From the NCBI RefSeq assembly GCF_018129685.1, contig NZ_JAFCLG010000026.1, forward strand, positions 1 through 64,000: a stretch of 64,000 nt of DNA, written 5' to 3'. Below, in pieces: positions 46,375 through 54,843 of this stretch (its first letter is position 1; each line of letters begins with the position of its first letter). A program made the position numbers and the translations under genes. The notes under the pieces were generated by a model. The model did not search any database, was not told the DNA's origin, and saw only the letters and a program-made list of their open reading frames with translations. Source of the DNA: Bradyrhizobium manausense. Lineage in GTDB: Bacteria; Pseudomonadota; Alphaproteobacteria; Rhizobiales; Xanthobacteraceae.

Positions 46375-46452
46375 GTTTCAAGCCCGTTACCTTTCCAAGC
46401 CTGCTGCCTCGGCCATCATGGCGGCAGCCGGATAAAAGTCACGTTAATCAAT

Positions 46453-47319
46453 TCACCTTCCCTGCGGCCAAGTTCGAATTAGCTCGTCTTTACGGCGGTT
46501 TGACGATTCCGAGATCCGCGCCTCCAGATCGTTGATCCGGAACGAATAATCGGTCGACCTGAGCGGGACAGTGAAGCGGACGCAGGCCAAGCCGCCCTCC
46601 GTCGCGTATTTCCTCACAAGCACACGGTGCTCGGCTGCTCCGTCGAACGGCGACGCGGGCGCGCGGAACAGCCCGAAAACGGTATAGGCACCGTCAGCGA
46701 CCACGGTTTTATCAAACGAGAATTGGGCCCGGTTGCTGTTCCAATTGGTTGGAAAGTCGTCGTACTCGCCGCTGTCGGTGCGCACACATCGTCGCTTGCG
46801 TACCGAACGATACTCGAAGTGAAACGCCCTGACCGTATCAAATTCAGTTCCGCTGCCATCGGCAGCCCGGCGACGGAGGGCTTCGGTCGCACGTGGCGGA
46901 AAGTCGTGATAGTCGCGAAACGACTGGGTCGAGATTGATGTCTCCGAATTAGGGGGACCGACCGCAGCGCAGCCGGGATCACTGACGATGTCGCGGCGCA
47001 CAAGCTTGACCCTGTTCCGCAACTGATCGGTATCGGTTTGAGCGACGGGCCGGTTGGTCTTGACGACGAGCACACCTGCGCGATCGGGGGCGCCGCTGGC
47101 GCCGATCACATAGGCGAACTCCATCTCCTGCGGCGACCTCGCCACCAAGTCGGATAGCGTACCGAATGTCTGCCAGCCCGACTTCCCGGATGCGAAAAGC
47201 TGGCCGTCCTGCAACGGGCCCAGGCCATCCGGCAAAAACCGGCAACTGTCATTGGCGAACGAGATACCGGCCGAGGCGAAGGATGCAAACATCAAAAGCG
47301 GGAATATGCGTGCGCGCAT
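46453..47319 (-). CDS. Secreted protein of unknown function
   Basis: 288 residues from the ATG at 47319, chosen because AAGGG sits 7 nt upstream and a signal peptide follows (MRARIFPLLMFASFASAGIS, then FA-ND). An ATG 18 bp upstream is possible. The mature protein has few cysteines (DSCRFLPDG, DPGCAAVG, RRCVRTD, LACVRF) and beta-rich stretches. No known domain seen. It lies about 80 bp upstream of the 5-TM gene on the same strand and may be cotranscribed. Confidence 0.7.
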   Translation of the reverse strand: MRARIFPLLMFASFASAGISFANDSCRFLPDGLGPLQDGQLFASGKSGWQTFGTLSDLVARSPQEMEFAYVIGASGAPDRAGVLVVKTNRPVAQTDTDQLRNRVKLVRRDIVSDPGCAAVGPPNSETSISTQSFRDYHDFPPRATEALRRRAADGSGTEFDTVRAFHFEYRSVRKRRCVRTDSGEYDDFPTNWNSNRAQFSFDKTVVADGAYTVFGLFRAPASPFDGAAEHRVLVRKYATEGGLACVRFTVPLRSTDYSFRINDLEARISESSNRRKDELIRTWPQGR

Positions 47320-47416
47320 GGCAAATCCCTTGAACATGACAAGTTCATAAAAATACCGACAAACACTACAGCAACCAAAAGTAGATGAAAAGGAAGGGGA
47401 TCGACCAGCGTCGCGG

Positions 47417-49303
47417 CTAGTGCGTCAGCCCATAGACGTCGAGCTGGCCGTTATAGGTCGGGCGATAGATCCGGCCCTTCCAGACGATCGGGCGGTTGAA
47501 CTTCGGATGCATGAAGGCGTGCTCCGGGCCCCAGTTCTCGCTGTCCCAGATCACCTGCAGCCGCTGCGAGCCATCCGGATTGGCCGCGAAATTCTGCGCG
47601 TCATACACCAGGAAACGGCCGGGGCTCAGCAGCATGTTGCTGTCCTGGTAAGGCACCATCGCCACGATGATGCCGTCGGCGCCGTTGTTGGCGGCGAGTG
47701 TGATGCTCCAGCCGGGCATGCCGCCCGGCGGCCGCGGCGATTGCGGCGAGGCGATCTCGTTGGATCCCGCGAGATAGACCGTGGTTCCGTCGGCTGCGAT
47801 CGACCAGGCGCGCAAGGCGCTGTTCTCGCCGCCGACAAAATGCATCGTGCCGTGGATGGCTGACGAGAACAGCAGCGGCGAGCCGTGCAGATGCCGCGTT
47901 GCGCCGCCGGGAAACAAATTCAATTGCGTCGGCGCTGGCGGTGCCGGCGGCACGGCGGGGTCGAAATACGTATAGAGAATCGGCGGCATGCGCAGCTTGG
48001 CGTAGTTCGCGGCAAAATGGCCAGCGGCGAGATCACCGGGCTGCGTGGAGCCGAGCGCATCGGCATTGCCGGAGTAGAGAATGCCGTCCTTGCCCGCCGC
48101 CAGCACGACGTGAGCCGAGGCGACATAGACCGGGCCGCCCGATCCAAAATCCTGATCGCTCCACATCGACTCGTTCATCGCGTCCATCTGTTGGGCGACG
48201 ACGGGCGCGATTTGGGCGTCCAAGGCATGCGGACCGGACGTGACGGCGACATGCGCCATCTCGCGGGCATGGATCGGCTTCAAGGCCATTCCCATCCGCC
48301 TGGCATGGCCGATCACCGTGGTCAGCGAGACGTTGGACGGCAACGCATGCTCGTCGTCATCATCCTCGACAAGCGCTGCGGCTGTCGCGCCGACCCTGTT
48401 CGCATCGGTCCATGGCGACCACCAAGATACGACCTCGAAATGCACGTGTGGCCCCGTGCGCAAGGCCAGCCGCACGATGCTCTCGCCGAAATCGCCATGC
48501 TGCGGCGAGAACGCGCCGTTGCCGGTGATGACATAGATCGCACCATCCGGGCCGACCGCCGGCCCCGCCCCGCTTTGCCAGAGGCCGCCACCAATACCGG
48601 TGACGGTCGAGCACCACGCGGCGGCGAGATGCCAGGCATGGACATCGACTGCGATCAGCCAGCCACGAGCGGTCTTCGACGTCTCGGCGATCGTGCCAAA
48701 GGGAATCAGGACGTGGTTCTGCGTCAAGGTCAGCGCGCTGCGCTGCTTGCGCTCGGCCGAGACGAATTTCTGGACGGGCAGCCCGCCCGGCGGCGTATAG
48801 ACCGCACCCTCGAGGTTCAGGAGGGGATGCGCCCGCGTGCCGTCGGTGATCCGCAGGGCTGCCAGGAAATGCTGGCCCCTGGCCACGCTGCCGTCGTCGC
48901 TGATCCAGGCGCAGGCGTAGAGAATGCCGGCGGCCTCGTCGATCACCGGGGTCGAGAGGATGCCCCAATTGACGTTGGTCAGATGGCCGTCGATGGCACG
49001 TGTTCCGACGATGGGACGACCAAGATGTGTCGCCCAGACCTTGTCGCCGGTCGCAGCATCAAACGCATAGACCCAATTACCCATGGTGGCCTGGAAAATC
49101 AGGTCGCGAATCCTGCCGCCGGGCGTGTGCACGCCGCCGACTGCCAGCGGCTGCGCCTCGAGGCGGGGATCGTCGGGAATAGGAATGCTGAAGAGCTTGA
49201 CGATACCCTTGGTGCGGACGGCGGTCGCGGTCAATTCCGTCTCGGAATTATTCGCGCCTGATCTGGCGAGGTCATAACCTCGGGTGGTGACGGAGCCGGC
49301 CAT
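47417..49303 (-). CDS. PQQ-binding-like beta-propeller protein
   Basis: 628 residues with repeated propeller blades: GNWVYAFDAATGDKVWATHL, STPVIDEAAGILYACAWISD, PAVGPDGAIYVITGNGAFSP, VVLAAGKDGILYSGNADALG, GGENSALRAWSIAADGTTVY and a C-terminal WKGRIYRPTYNGQLDVYGL. This matches quinoprotein-alcohol-dehydrogenase-like propellers, but the paired-Cys and active-site residues of true PQQ dehydrogenases are not apparent and no signal peptide is present. Third gene of a tight minus-strand operon after the GH13-like and small membrane protein genes; the ATG is 2 bp after the preceding stop. Confidence 0.8.
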   Translation of the reverse strand: MAGSVTTRGYDLARSGANNSETELTATAVRTKGIVKLFSIPIPDDPRLEAQPLAVGGVHTPGGRIRDLIFQATMGNWVYAFDAATGDKVWATHLGRPIVGTRAIDGHLTNVNWGILSTPVIDEAAGILYACAWISDDGSVARGQHFLAALRITDGTRAHPLLNLEGAVYTPPGGLPVQKFVSAERKQRSALTLTQNHVLIPFGTIAETSKTARGWLIAVDVHAWHLAAAWCSTVTGIGGGLWQSGAGPAVGPDGAIYVITGNGAFSPQHGDFGESIVRLALRTGPHVHFEVVSWWSPWTDANRVGATAAALVEDDDDEHALPSNVSLTTVIGHARRMGMALKPIHAREMAHVAVTSGPHALDAQIAPVVAQQMDAMNESMWSDQDFGSGGPVYVASAHVVLAAGKDGILYSGNADALGSTQPGDLAAGHFAANYAKLRMPPILYTYFDPAVPPAPPAPTQLNLFPGGATRHLHGSPLLFSSAIHGTMHFVGGENSALRAWSIAADGTTVYLAGSNEIASPQSPRPPGGMPGWSITLAANNGADGIIVAMVPYQDSNMLLSPGRFLVYDAQNFAANPDGSQRLQVIWDSENWGPEHAFMHPKFNRPIVWKGRIYRPTYNGQLDVYGLTH

Positions 49304-49305
49304 GG

Positions 49306-49773
49306 TCAGGCCGCCCAGGCGAGCAGGCCGCCGGCTGCGACCAGAAGGGCCGCCGCCAGCCGCCGCGCGTCACGCAAGCCCGCGCGCCACCGGTTCAAGA
49401 CGGCAGCGCCGCAGGCAAAGCCGAGCCCGGCCATGATCGCGCTCGACAACGCCGCAAGATGCGGCGCATCGGCTGAACGCATCGCGACATTGTCGATTGC
49501 CAGCAATGGCGGCAACACATAGAGCCAGCCCGGCGCCCTCGACAGAGACCGTGCAACAGGCAGACCGGCGAGAAGCGCCACCCCGCACGCCAACAGCAGC
49601 ATCGCGGCAAGTCCACCCGCGAGCGGCAGACTGACGCCGAGTGCCGAGCCGAGCCCGTCGCAGAGGCCGAACATCACGGCGAGCGGGAGAGCGTGCCGTG
49701 CCGGCACAACGAAGGACAACGCAAACGCAACGATCAGGCTGTCCGCGGACGTCCACAACAGATGCAATGACAT
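49306..49773 (-). CDS. Small polytopic membrane protein, MntP-like motif
   Basis: 155 residues, about six membrane segments. TSADSLIVAFALSF near the N-terminus and LLAIDNVAMRSAD in the second half each carry an Asp in the membrane, a pseudo-repeat seen in MntP/LysE-like exporters, as does FGLCDGLGSALG. This suggests a small cation or metabolite exporter, but the match is by eye. GAGAGGA precedes the ATG. It is sandwiched between the GH13-like and beta-propeller genes in one operon. Confidence 0.6.
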   Translation of the reverse strand: MSLHLLWTSADSLIVAFALSFVVPARHALPLAVMFGLCDGLGSALGVSLPLAGGLAAMLLLACGVALLAGLPVARSLSRAPGWLYVLPPLLAIDNVAMRSADAPHLAALSSAIMAGLGFACGAAVLNRWRAGLRDARRLAAALLVAAGGLLAWAA

Positions 49774-49782
49774 GAGGTCCTC

Positions 49783-51525
49783 TCAAAGGATTTGTGGGGC
49801 AAGGTAGGTGACGTCGATCGAAAACGCCGCGCCGTGGTCCGGGAGCTGCCGACCCGCGACGCGAATGTGATGTTCGCCGGTCGCGCCGGCCGTTCCCTCC
49901 GCGCTGACATGGTCCCCGCTGCAAACCGCCTCGACCACGCTGTGCCCCTGCGCATCGGCGATGGAGACCTTGAGCGACCCATCGGCCGCGACGCCGCGGC
50001 GATCGAGACTGACACCGAGGGCAATCCTGCTGCCCTGCTCCACCCATATTTGCCCGGGCTCGTGCTCGGCATTGGTCGCCGGCGGCGTATCGAGATCCGC
50101 CGCGCCAAAAATCGTCTGCGTCGTGTGACGCTGCGGCCTGACGGATGCCACGTTCAGGCCGGCGCGCGAGAAGCAGAGATAGCTCTGACCCTTGCTGAAG
50201 GCGTTGCTCGGAATCGTGAAGGTTGCGACGCCATTTGCATCGGTCCTGACATCGTCATGATGGCCGCTGTAATCGTGCAATTGGACGTTGGCGCCGAACG
50301 CAGTCTGACAACTGATCGTACGCGCATTCACGGTGTCGAAGTTGAGCGCGGTCAGCAGGCCGGGCGCGCCGGTCCTGTTGAGCACGATCACCTTGTCATC
50401 CACAAAGCGGCCGCTGGTCGGCCCATTGGCGAGGTGCTCGTGGATCCAGACGAGGTTGTCGATCCACGGTTTCAGCCCGTAGGCGCCCGGCCAGACGCTG
50501 GTCGGGAAGTAGTCCTTGCCGTAGACGAAGGGATAGCCCTCGATCGACAGCAAGAAGGCATAGGCGAGCAGCTTGTTGCTGATCACCTGCTGTCCCGGCG
50601 AGGTATCGGTGTCAGGATTGTCGACGAAGGTGCAGGTGAGATCGGGCCGCCAGCTCGTATAACCGGCGCCATCCAGCACGCGCGCATCGCCGCCATCGCA
50701 AGCGGATTGCAGCGCCCAATGCATCGGAAAGTCGGCGACCAGCGACCGGCCGCTCATCGGCGGCTGCGTCGCCCAGCTGTTGAGGATGGCGCGATTGCCG
50801 TCGAAATATTCCGAGTAGAAAAACTTCGACGCCATCACGCCGTGAGTCATGAACTCGCGCACGAACGGCGCCCAGGTGCCCTTGACGTCGTCGAAGCGCG
50901 CGCCGTCGGCGCCCGTGGTCCGAAACACCCATTCACCGAAATCGAGCGCATCCTCGATCGTGACGCGCGGCGGACGGCAATGTTGATAGGACAGCTCGCG
51001 GCCGAACGGAAAATCGTTGGGCGGGCTCGGCACGTCATCGTCGGGCAGATTGTCCGGTGGCACGCCGCGAAACCAGCCGGGCGATGTGGTGTGACGCCCG
51101 TTCAGCGTGTGCCCGTCCGCTCCGAGATAGCGGAACACGCCTGGGCCGCCGTTCTCGCCCATGCGCTGATGCAGAACGAGATCGAGATAGACGTCGATAT
51201 CGCAGGCATGGGCGACCGCGACCAGGCGCGTCAATGACGCTTTGGTGCCATAACGCGTGGCCACCGAGCCTTGCTGGCCCTTGCTGCCGATGTCGCGGGG
51301 ATCGAACACGCCGTAGCCGTCGCAGCCCGGCCCTGCGCCGCCTTGCGCCTTCGAGGTCGGCGGCAATTGGATCGCGGTGAAACCGACATTGCGCAGCGCG
51401 CGAAGGTGGGAGGCGAGGAAGTCGAGCAACCAGGGCGCGCCGCGTCCGTCAACCGGCGCAGGCACGGTCACGCGTTCGCCGTGCGGACCGAAGAAGCGTC
51501 CCCAAGCTAGCAGCGCTACTCCCAT
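49783..51525 (-). CDS. Alpha-amylase-family (GH13-like) protein with altered active site
   Basis: 580 residues. The barrel part begins LRALRNVGFTAIQLPPTSKA and GCDGYGVFDPRDIG. Region I is DVYLDLVLHQ (usual D-x-V-x-N-H becomes D115..H119-Q120). Region II is GARFDDVKG (nucleophile D212), region III is FFYSEYFDG (E239), and region IV is FVDNPDTD (D305; the usual His before Asp is Pro304). The catalytic Asp/Glu/Asp triad is kept, but the sugar-binding histidines of regions I and IV are gone. The C-terminal ~150 residues form beta-sandwich modules. No signal peptide. First gene of a three-gene operon. Confidence 0.85.
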   Translation of the reverse strand: MGVALLAWGRFFGPHGERVTVPAPVDGRGAPWLLDFLASHLRALRNVGFTAIQLPPTSKAQGGAGPGCDGYGVFDPRDIGSKGQQGSVATRYGTKASLTRLVAVAHACDIDVYLDLVLHQRMGENGGPGVFRYLGADGHTLNGRHTTSPGWFRGVPPDNLPDDDVPSPPNDFPFGRELSYQHCRPPRVTIEDALDFGEWVFRTTGADGARFDDVKGTWAPFVREFMTHGVMASKFFYSEYFDGNRAILNSWATQPPMSGRSLVADFPMHWALQSACDGGDARVLDGAGYTSWRPDLTCTFVDNPDTDTSPGQQVISNKLLAYAFLLSIEGYPFVYGKDYFPTSVWPGAYGLKPWIDNLVWIHEHLANGPTSGRFVDDKVIVLNRTGAPGLLTALNFDTVNARTISCQTAFGANVQLHDYSGHHDDVRTDANGVATFTIPSNAFSKGQSYLCFSRAGLNVASVRPQRHTTQTIFGAADLDTPPATNAEHEPGQIWVEQGSRIALGVSLDRRGVAADGSLKVSIADAQGHSVVEAVCSGDHVSAEGTAGATGEHHIRVAGRQLPDHGAAFSIDVTYLAPQIL

Positions 51526-51655
51526 GACGCGGCCTCAGGCTGGCTGCGTCGATCATGCCTCGCAGAGCGATCATCCGGAAGTTGAAAATTAAGGCAATCG
51601 CCTCCACAGGACGAACCGCCGCTCACGATCGCGTGCGGGGCTGGTCAAGCGCCTA

Positions 51656-51705
51656 AGCATGATCCGGAAAAGTGCGAAGCGGTTTTCCGGAAAAATCATG
51701 CGCAA
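51656..51705. repeat. Dispersed rhizobial palindrome
   Basis: catgatccggaaaagtgcga, then agcggttttccggaaaaatc, then atgcg. The arms atgatccggaaaa and ttttccgga..atcat pair around gtgcgaagcgg. It resembles a palindrome familiar from many rhizobial intergenic regions. It lies in the 227-bp gap between the GH13 operon and the next gene. Confidence 0.75.
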
Positions 51706-51752
51706 ACAACAATCTGAAGCGCAATGACGATTCATCCAAATCTCATCGCGCT

Positions 51753-52421
51753 TTAGTCATCGTCGTCCCGACCGAACAGCATGACACCGCCGGGCGGACG
51801 ACGGACGACAACATCACGGGTCGCGGAATCCGCGCGAACGTTGCGCGCGACATCATCCCAGTCGGTTTGATCGCGCGCGCCGCGTGCATCGCGCTGGTCA
51901 TAGCGACGGCGTTCCGCCCAGCGCGAGTGCCGTTCCGCCCGCCGCCGCTCCCACGCCGCACGCTTCACGTCAGAAGCGCTGGCCTTGGCATAGGCACTGT
52001 CGGGCGAAGGCGCCGACTCCGTCGAGGCCTGTTGCTCGACGGGTCTTGTCACTTGCGGAGCGGACGCAGCCGCGGGCTTGGCCGGCTCGGCCGCGGCCGT
52101 TGTCTGCGGAAGCGGGGGCGCCGGGGGTTCAGGGCTCGCCTGAGTGGCCGGCACATCAGGCTTGGCTTCGCCCTGCGCCTGTGCTGGCGCAGCGATCATC
52201 GCGCCAAAGCTTTGCGAACCCGTCAGATATTGCACGCGCTCCGACGGCGCGCGTGTGTGTGTGGCGGCTTCGTCGCGCTGCGCCATCTTGCTGGTGTCCG
52301 GGCCCTGCTTGGGCGCGATCGGATTCATGATATTGCCGGCGACGATGCCGCCGCCGAGACCAATGGCGATGGCGGCGACGATCGATCCGGCACCGACGAA
52401 ATAGGCTGTCGAGGCGCGCAT
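51753..52421 (-). CDS. Membrane-anchored Pro/Ala-rich hypothetical protein
   Basis: 222 residues, with GGGAG before the ATG. One N-terminal membrane segment (VGAGSIVAAIAIGLGGGIVA) is followed by a low-complexity region (AQAQGEAKPDVPATQASPEP and onward) and a highly charged C-terminal part (AAWERRRAERHSRWAERRRY) ending RDDDD. The layout suggests an inner-membrane-anchored protein with a disordered periplasmic tail. No enzymatic motif. Same strand as the LTXXQ-like gene 87 bp upstream. Confidence 0.7.
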   Translation of the reverse strand: MRASTAYFVGAGSIVAAIAIGLGGGIVAGNIMNPIAPKQGPDTSKMAQRDEAATHTRAPSERVQYLTGSQSFGAMIAAPAQAQGEAKPDVPATQASPEPPAPPLPQTTAAAEPAKPAAASAPQVTRPVEQQASTESAPSPDSAYAKASASDVKRAAWERRRAERHSRWAERRRYDQRDARGARDQTDWDDVARNVRADSATRDVVVRRPPGGVMLFGRDDDD

Positions 52422-52508
52422 TGGTCCACTCCCTGTTCGGAGCAGGCAACGCCTGTCGATTGCCGGATGTTCCTGATGAGCGCGCAGTTCCTCTCGGGAA
52501 CCAAAACC

Positions 52509-53264
52509 TCAGATCTGCTGCGCGACCTTCTCGAGCCCGATGATGCGGGCGAGCTTGCGCACTTCTTCCTTCTGGTCGTCACGCAGCTGGAACAGCAGCG
52601 GCATCGCCGCCGACTTCAACTGCTGGACCTCGTCGCAATTCGGATCGATCTGCACATTCGGCCCGTTGGGATTGGAGAGCTTGTTCGCCGAAATCTTCTT
52701 GACGACGTTGCGCAGCGCGGACTCGACCGAGGGCCAGTAATATTCCTGCGACGACGACAGCTTCAGGCGATCCCTGATACCGGCGATCTGTACGTCGGAG
52801 AGCAGTGAGTAGGTCTTCTGGGGCTGCGGTTTGGCGGCCACTTTTGGCTTCGCCGCTTCCGTAAGCGAACCGGTCGCCGGCTCTGCGGTGGCCGGCTCCA
52901 ACGAAGCGACCTTGGCGTCCCTGGCCTTGAGCTCAGCAGCTTTGGGCTCAGGAGATTTGAGCATCGGGAAATCGGACGGCGTGGCTGCGGCAAAGGCCTG
53001 GCGCAGCGGCTCGGTCAGGACGGGGGCCTGCGAAAGCTGATCAGAGGATACCTGCACCGGGTTAATGGCGGCCGAGGCCAGCGCCAGGGTCGGAACCAGC
53101 CGGTCGGCCTTGGCGGCCCGGTTAGTGGCGAGCGGCTTCGGCGGGGCCTGGGTGATCATCTCGGCACCGACGCTGGGCACGCTGTCGCGACCGAGAATGG
53201 CAGTGGTGGCGGCACCGAGGACAAGGATACAGGTCAGCACGGTGATGGTGATGGCTCTGGACAA
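52509..53264 (-). CDS. LTXXQ/Spy-like periplasmic hypothetical protein
   Basis: 251 residues starting at TTG 53264 with GGAGAG upstream. The N-terminal signal/anchor is SRAITITVLTCILVLGAATT. The middle is Ala/Pro/Lys-rich. The conserved C-terminal helical domain has two LTxxQ-like segments (LSSSQEYYWPSVESALRNVV and FQLRDDQKEEVRKLARIIGL), as in Spy/CpxP-related rhizobial proteins, with one Cys in DPNCDEVQ. It may be a periplasmic stress-type chaperone; this is inferred from the helical motif. Confidence 0.7.
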   Translation of the reverse strand: MSRAITITVLTCILVLGAATTAILGRDSVPSVGAEMITQAPPKPLATNRAAKADRLVPTLALASAAINPVQVSSDQLSQAPVLTEPLRQAFAAATPSDFPMLKSPEPKAAELKARDAKVASLEPATAEPATGSLTEAAKPKVAAKPQPQKTYSLLSDVQIAGIRDRLKLSSSQEYYWPSVESALRNVVKKISANKLSNPNGPNVQIDPNCDEVQQLKSAAMPLLFQLRDDQKEEVRKLARIIGLEKVAQQI

Positions 53265-53397
53265 ACGTCTCTCCGGAAGGACCGCTTCACGATGTTGTTA
53301 GAGATGCCCGGGAAAAAGGCGCGAATTAAGGCTTGAGTGTGCCTTTCAGGCGACAATCGACTTGTCCATCGCGACAAGCGCTAAAAGCCCTTTAAAA

Positions 53398-53646
53398 TCA
53401 GGCGGCTGCAGCCAGATCGTAGGCGTCCTGGATGTCGGCGACGATCTCGGAGGCCTCCCAGACCGCGCGCGGCTCGACCGATTGCAGCGTCACCGTCCAA
53501 TTGCCGCCCCGACGGGTGCGGGGAACGCTGACGATGTCGAAGCGGACAGTGCGGCACAGCGGATGGCGGGCCAGCGCGTGGGCGACACGAACGCGGATCT
53601 CGTCCAGCGTTGCGGCGGTCTTGCTGTTGAGAAAATCGAAATCCAT
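53398..53646 (-). CDS. Small conserved hypothetical protein
   Basis: 82 residues with GAGGGA before the ATG. A compact alpha/beta protein: an N-terminal helix (TLDEIRVRVAHALARHPLC) is followed by two strands (VRFDIVSVPRTRRGGNWTVT, LQSVEP) and a C-terminal helix (ASEIVADIQDAYDLAA). No family name recalled. Cytosolic. Confidence 0.6.
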   Translation of the reverse strand: MDFDFLNSKTAATLDEIRVRVAHALARHPLCRTVRFDIVSVPRTRRGGNWTVTLQSVEPRAVWEASEIVADIQDAYDLAAAA

Positions 53647-53770
53647 CGCCTGTCCCTCTCGTCCTGATTGGCGGCCGTGAGGGGAATTCTTGGCGGGGCT
53701 TGGTTAATCTGCCGTTAAGTGCGGGCCTGGGCAGCCATGCGAGATTAACCGTGCTGGGCGGCGCACGACG

Positions 53771-54736
53771 CTACCGCCGCGTTGCATCGCGGTACTCCGC
53801 TGCCGTCCGGGCAACGAGATCATCGACTGCCATGATGCCAGTGACACCCGACGTCGAATGGCCGCCGCTCCAGATGTCGCGCCAGCGCTCGGGCCGGTTC
53901 TCGCGCGCGGTGACGTCGATGTCCTTGCCGATGTCGATCGCGCCGCGCGCCGGCAGGTCGTCAGGATCAAGCCCGGCCGCGACAATCGACGGCTTCAGCA
54001 TGCTGGTCTGCAGGCCGGTGAACGCAGTGGTGAGCAGAATATCGTCGGCGCTGCTCTCGACCAGCATCTGCTTGTGGCGATCGTCCGCCATGCTCTCGCG
54101 CGTCGCGATGAATTTCGTGCCCATGTAGCCGAGATCGCACCCGAGCACCTCGGCCGCATGCAATGCGCGGCCATCGCTGATGCCGCCGGCAAGCACGATG
54201 ATGCCGTCGTAGAACGCGCGCACCGCACGGACGAAGGCGAACGGATTGAGCCAGCCGGTCTGCCCGCCGGCGCCCGCGGTGAGCAGCACCAGTCCGTCAA
54301 CGCCCGCCGCTGCCGCGCGCTCGGCGTGGCGGATGGAGGCGACGTCGGCCAGCACGAGCGCACCGGCATCATGCAGCGGCTTCAACACCTGCGCCGGCGA
54401 GCCCACCGAGGTGATGACGATCTCCGGCTTGTGCTTGAGCAGCACGGCGAGATCCTGCTCCAGCCGCGCGTTGGAGCGATGCACGATCAGGTTCGGACAA
54501 AGCGGCGCGGCCTTGCGGCCGGTTTGATCTTCGTGTTGTCGCAGCCGCGTTGCGACCTCCGTAAGCCAACCGTCGAGCTGTTCCGTGCTGCGGCAATTCA
54601 CGGTGGGAAAGCTGCCGATCACACCGTTGCGGCAGGCCGCCACCATGAGCTCGACGCCCGACACCAGGAACATCGGCGCTGCAATCAGCGGCAGGCTGAG
54701 ACGATCGCGAAAAATCCGCAGCCGAGCTGACGTCAC
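53771..54736 (-). CDS. Nitronate monooxygenase family protein lacking the catalytic His
   Basis: 321 residues from GTG at 54736 (GGGAGG upstream). A TIM-barrel flavoprotein of the NMO/2-nitropropane dioxygenase family: SLPLIAAPMFLVSG, NLIVHRSNARLEQDL, TAGAGGQTGWLNPFAF, LAGGISDGRALHAAEVLGCD and MGTKFIATRES. The usual GGH motif is GGQ here (Q159), so the catalytic base of class I enzymes is replaced. It may use another substrate. Divergent from the acid-CoA ligase with about 107 bp between starts. A close paralogue with the His is at 60926-61894. Confidence 0.85.
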   Translation of the reverse strand: MTSARLRIFRDRLSLPLIAAPMFLVSGVELMVAACRNGVIGSFPTVNCRSTEQLDGWLTEVATRLRQHEDQTGRKAAPLCPNLIVHRSNARLEQDLAVLLKHKPEIVITSVGSPAQVLKPLHDAGALVLADVASIRHAERAAAAGVDGLVLLTAGAGGQTGWLNPFAFVRAVRAFYDGIIVLAGGISDGRALHAAEVLGCDLGYMGTKFIATRESMADDRHKQMLVESSADDILLTTAFTGLQTSMLKPSIVAAGLDPDDLPARGAIDIGKDIDVTARENRPERWRDIWSGGHSTSGVTGIMAVDDLVARTAAEYRDATRR

Positions 54737-54843
54737 GCATGCCTCCCTGCGCGGGCTTTGTCGTTCCATCCCGCACTCCCTGTGATAGCGTCGCCGGCAA
54801 CATTGGCACGCAAGAAGCCGATGACAAGGCTGCGAGGAAACAT

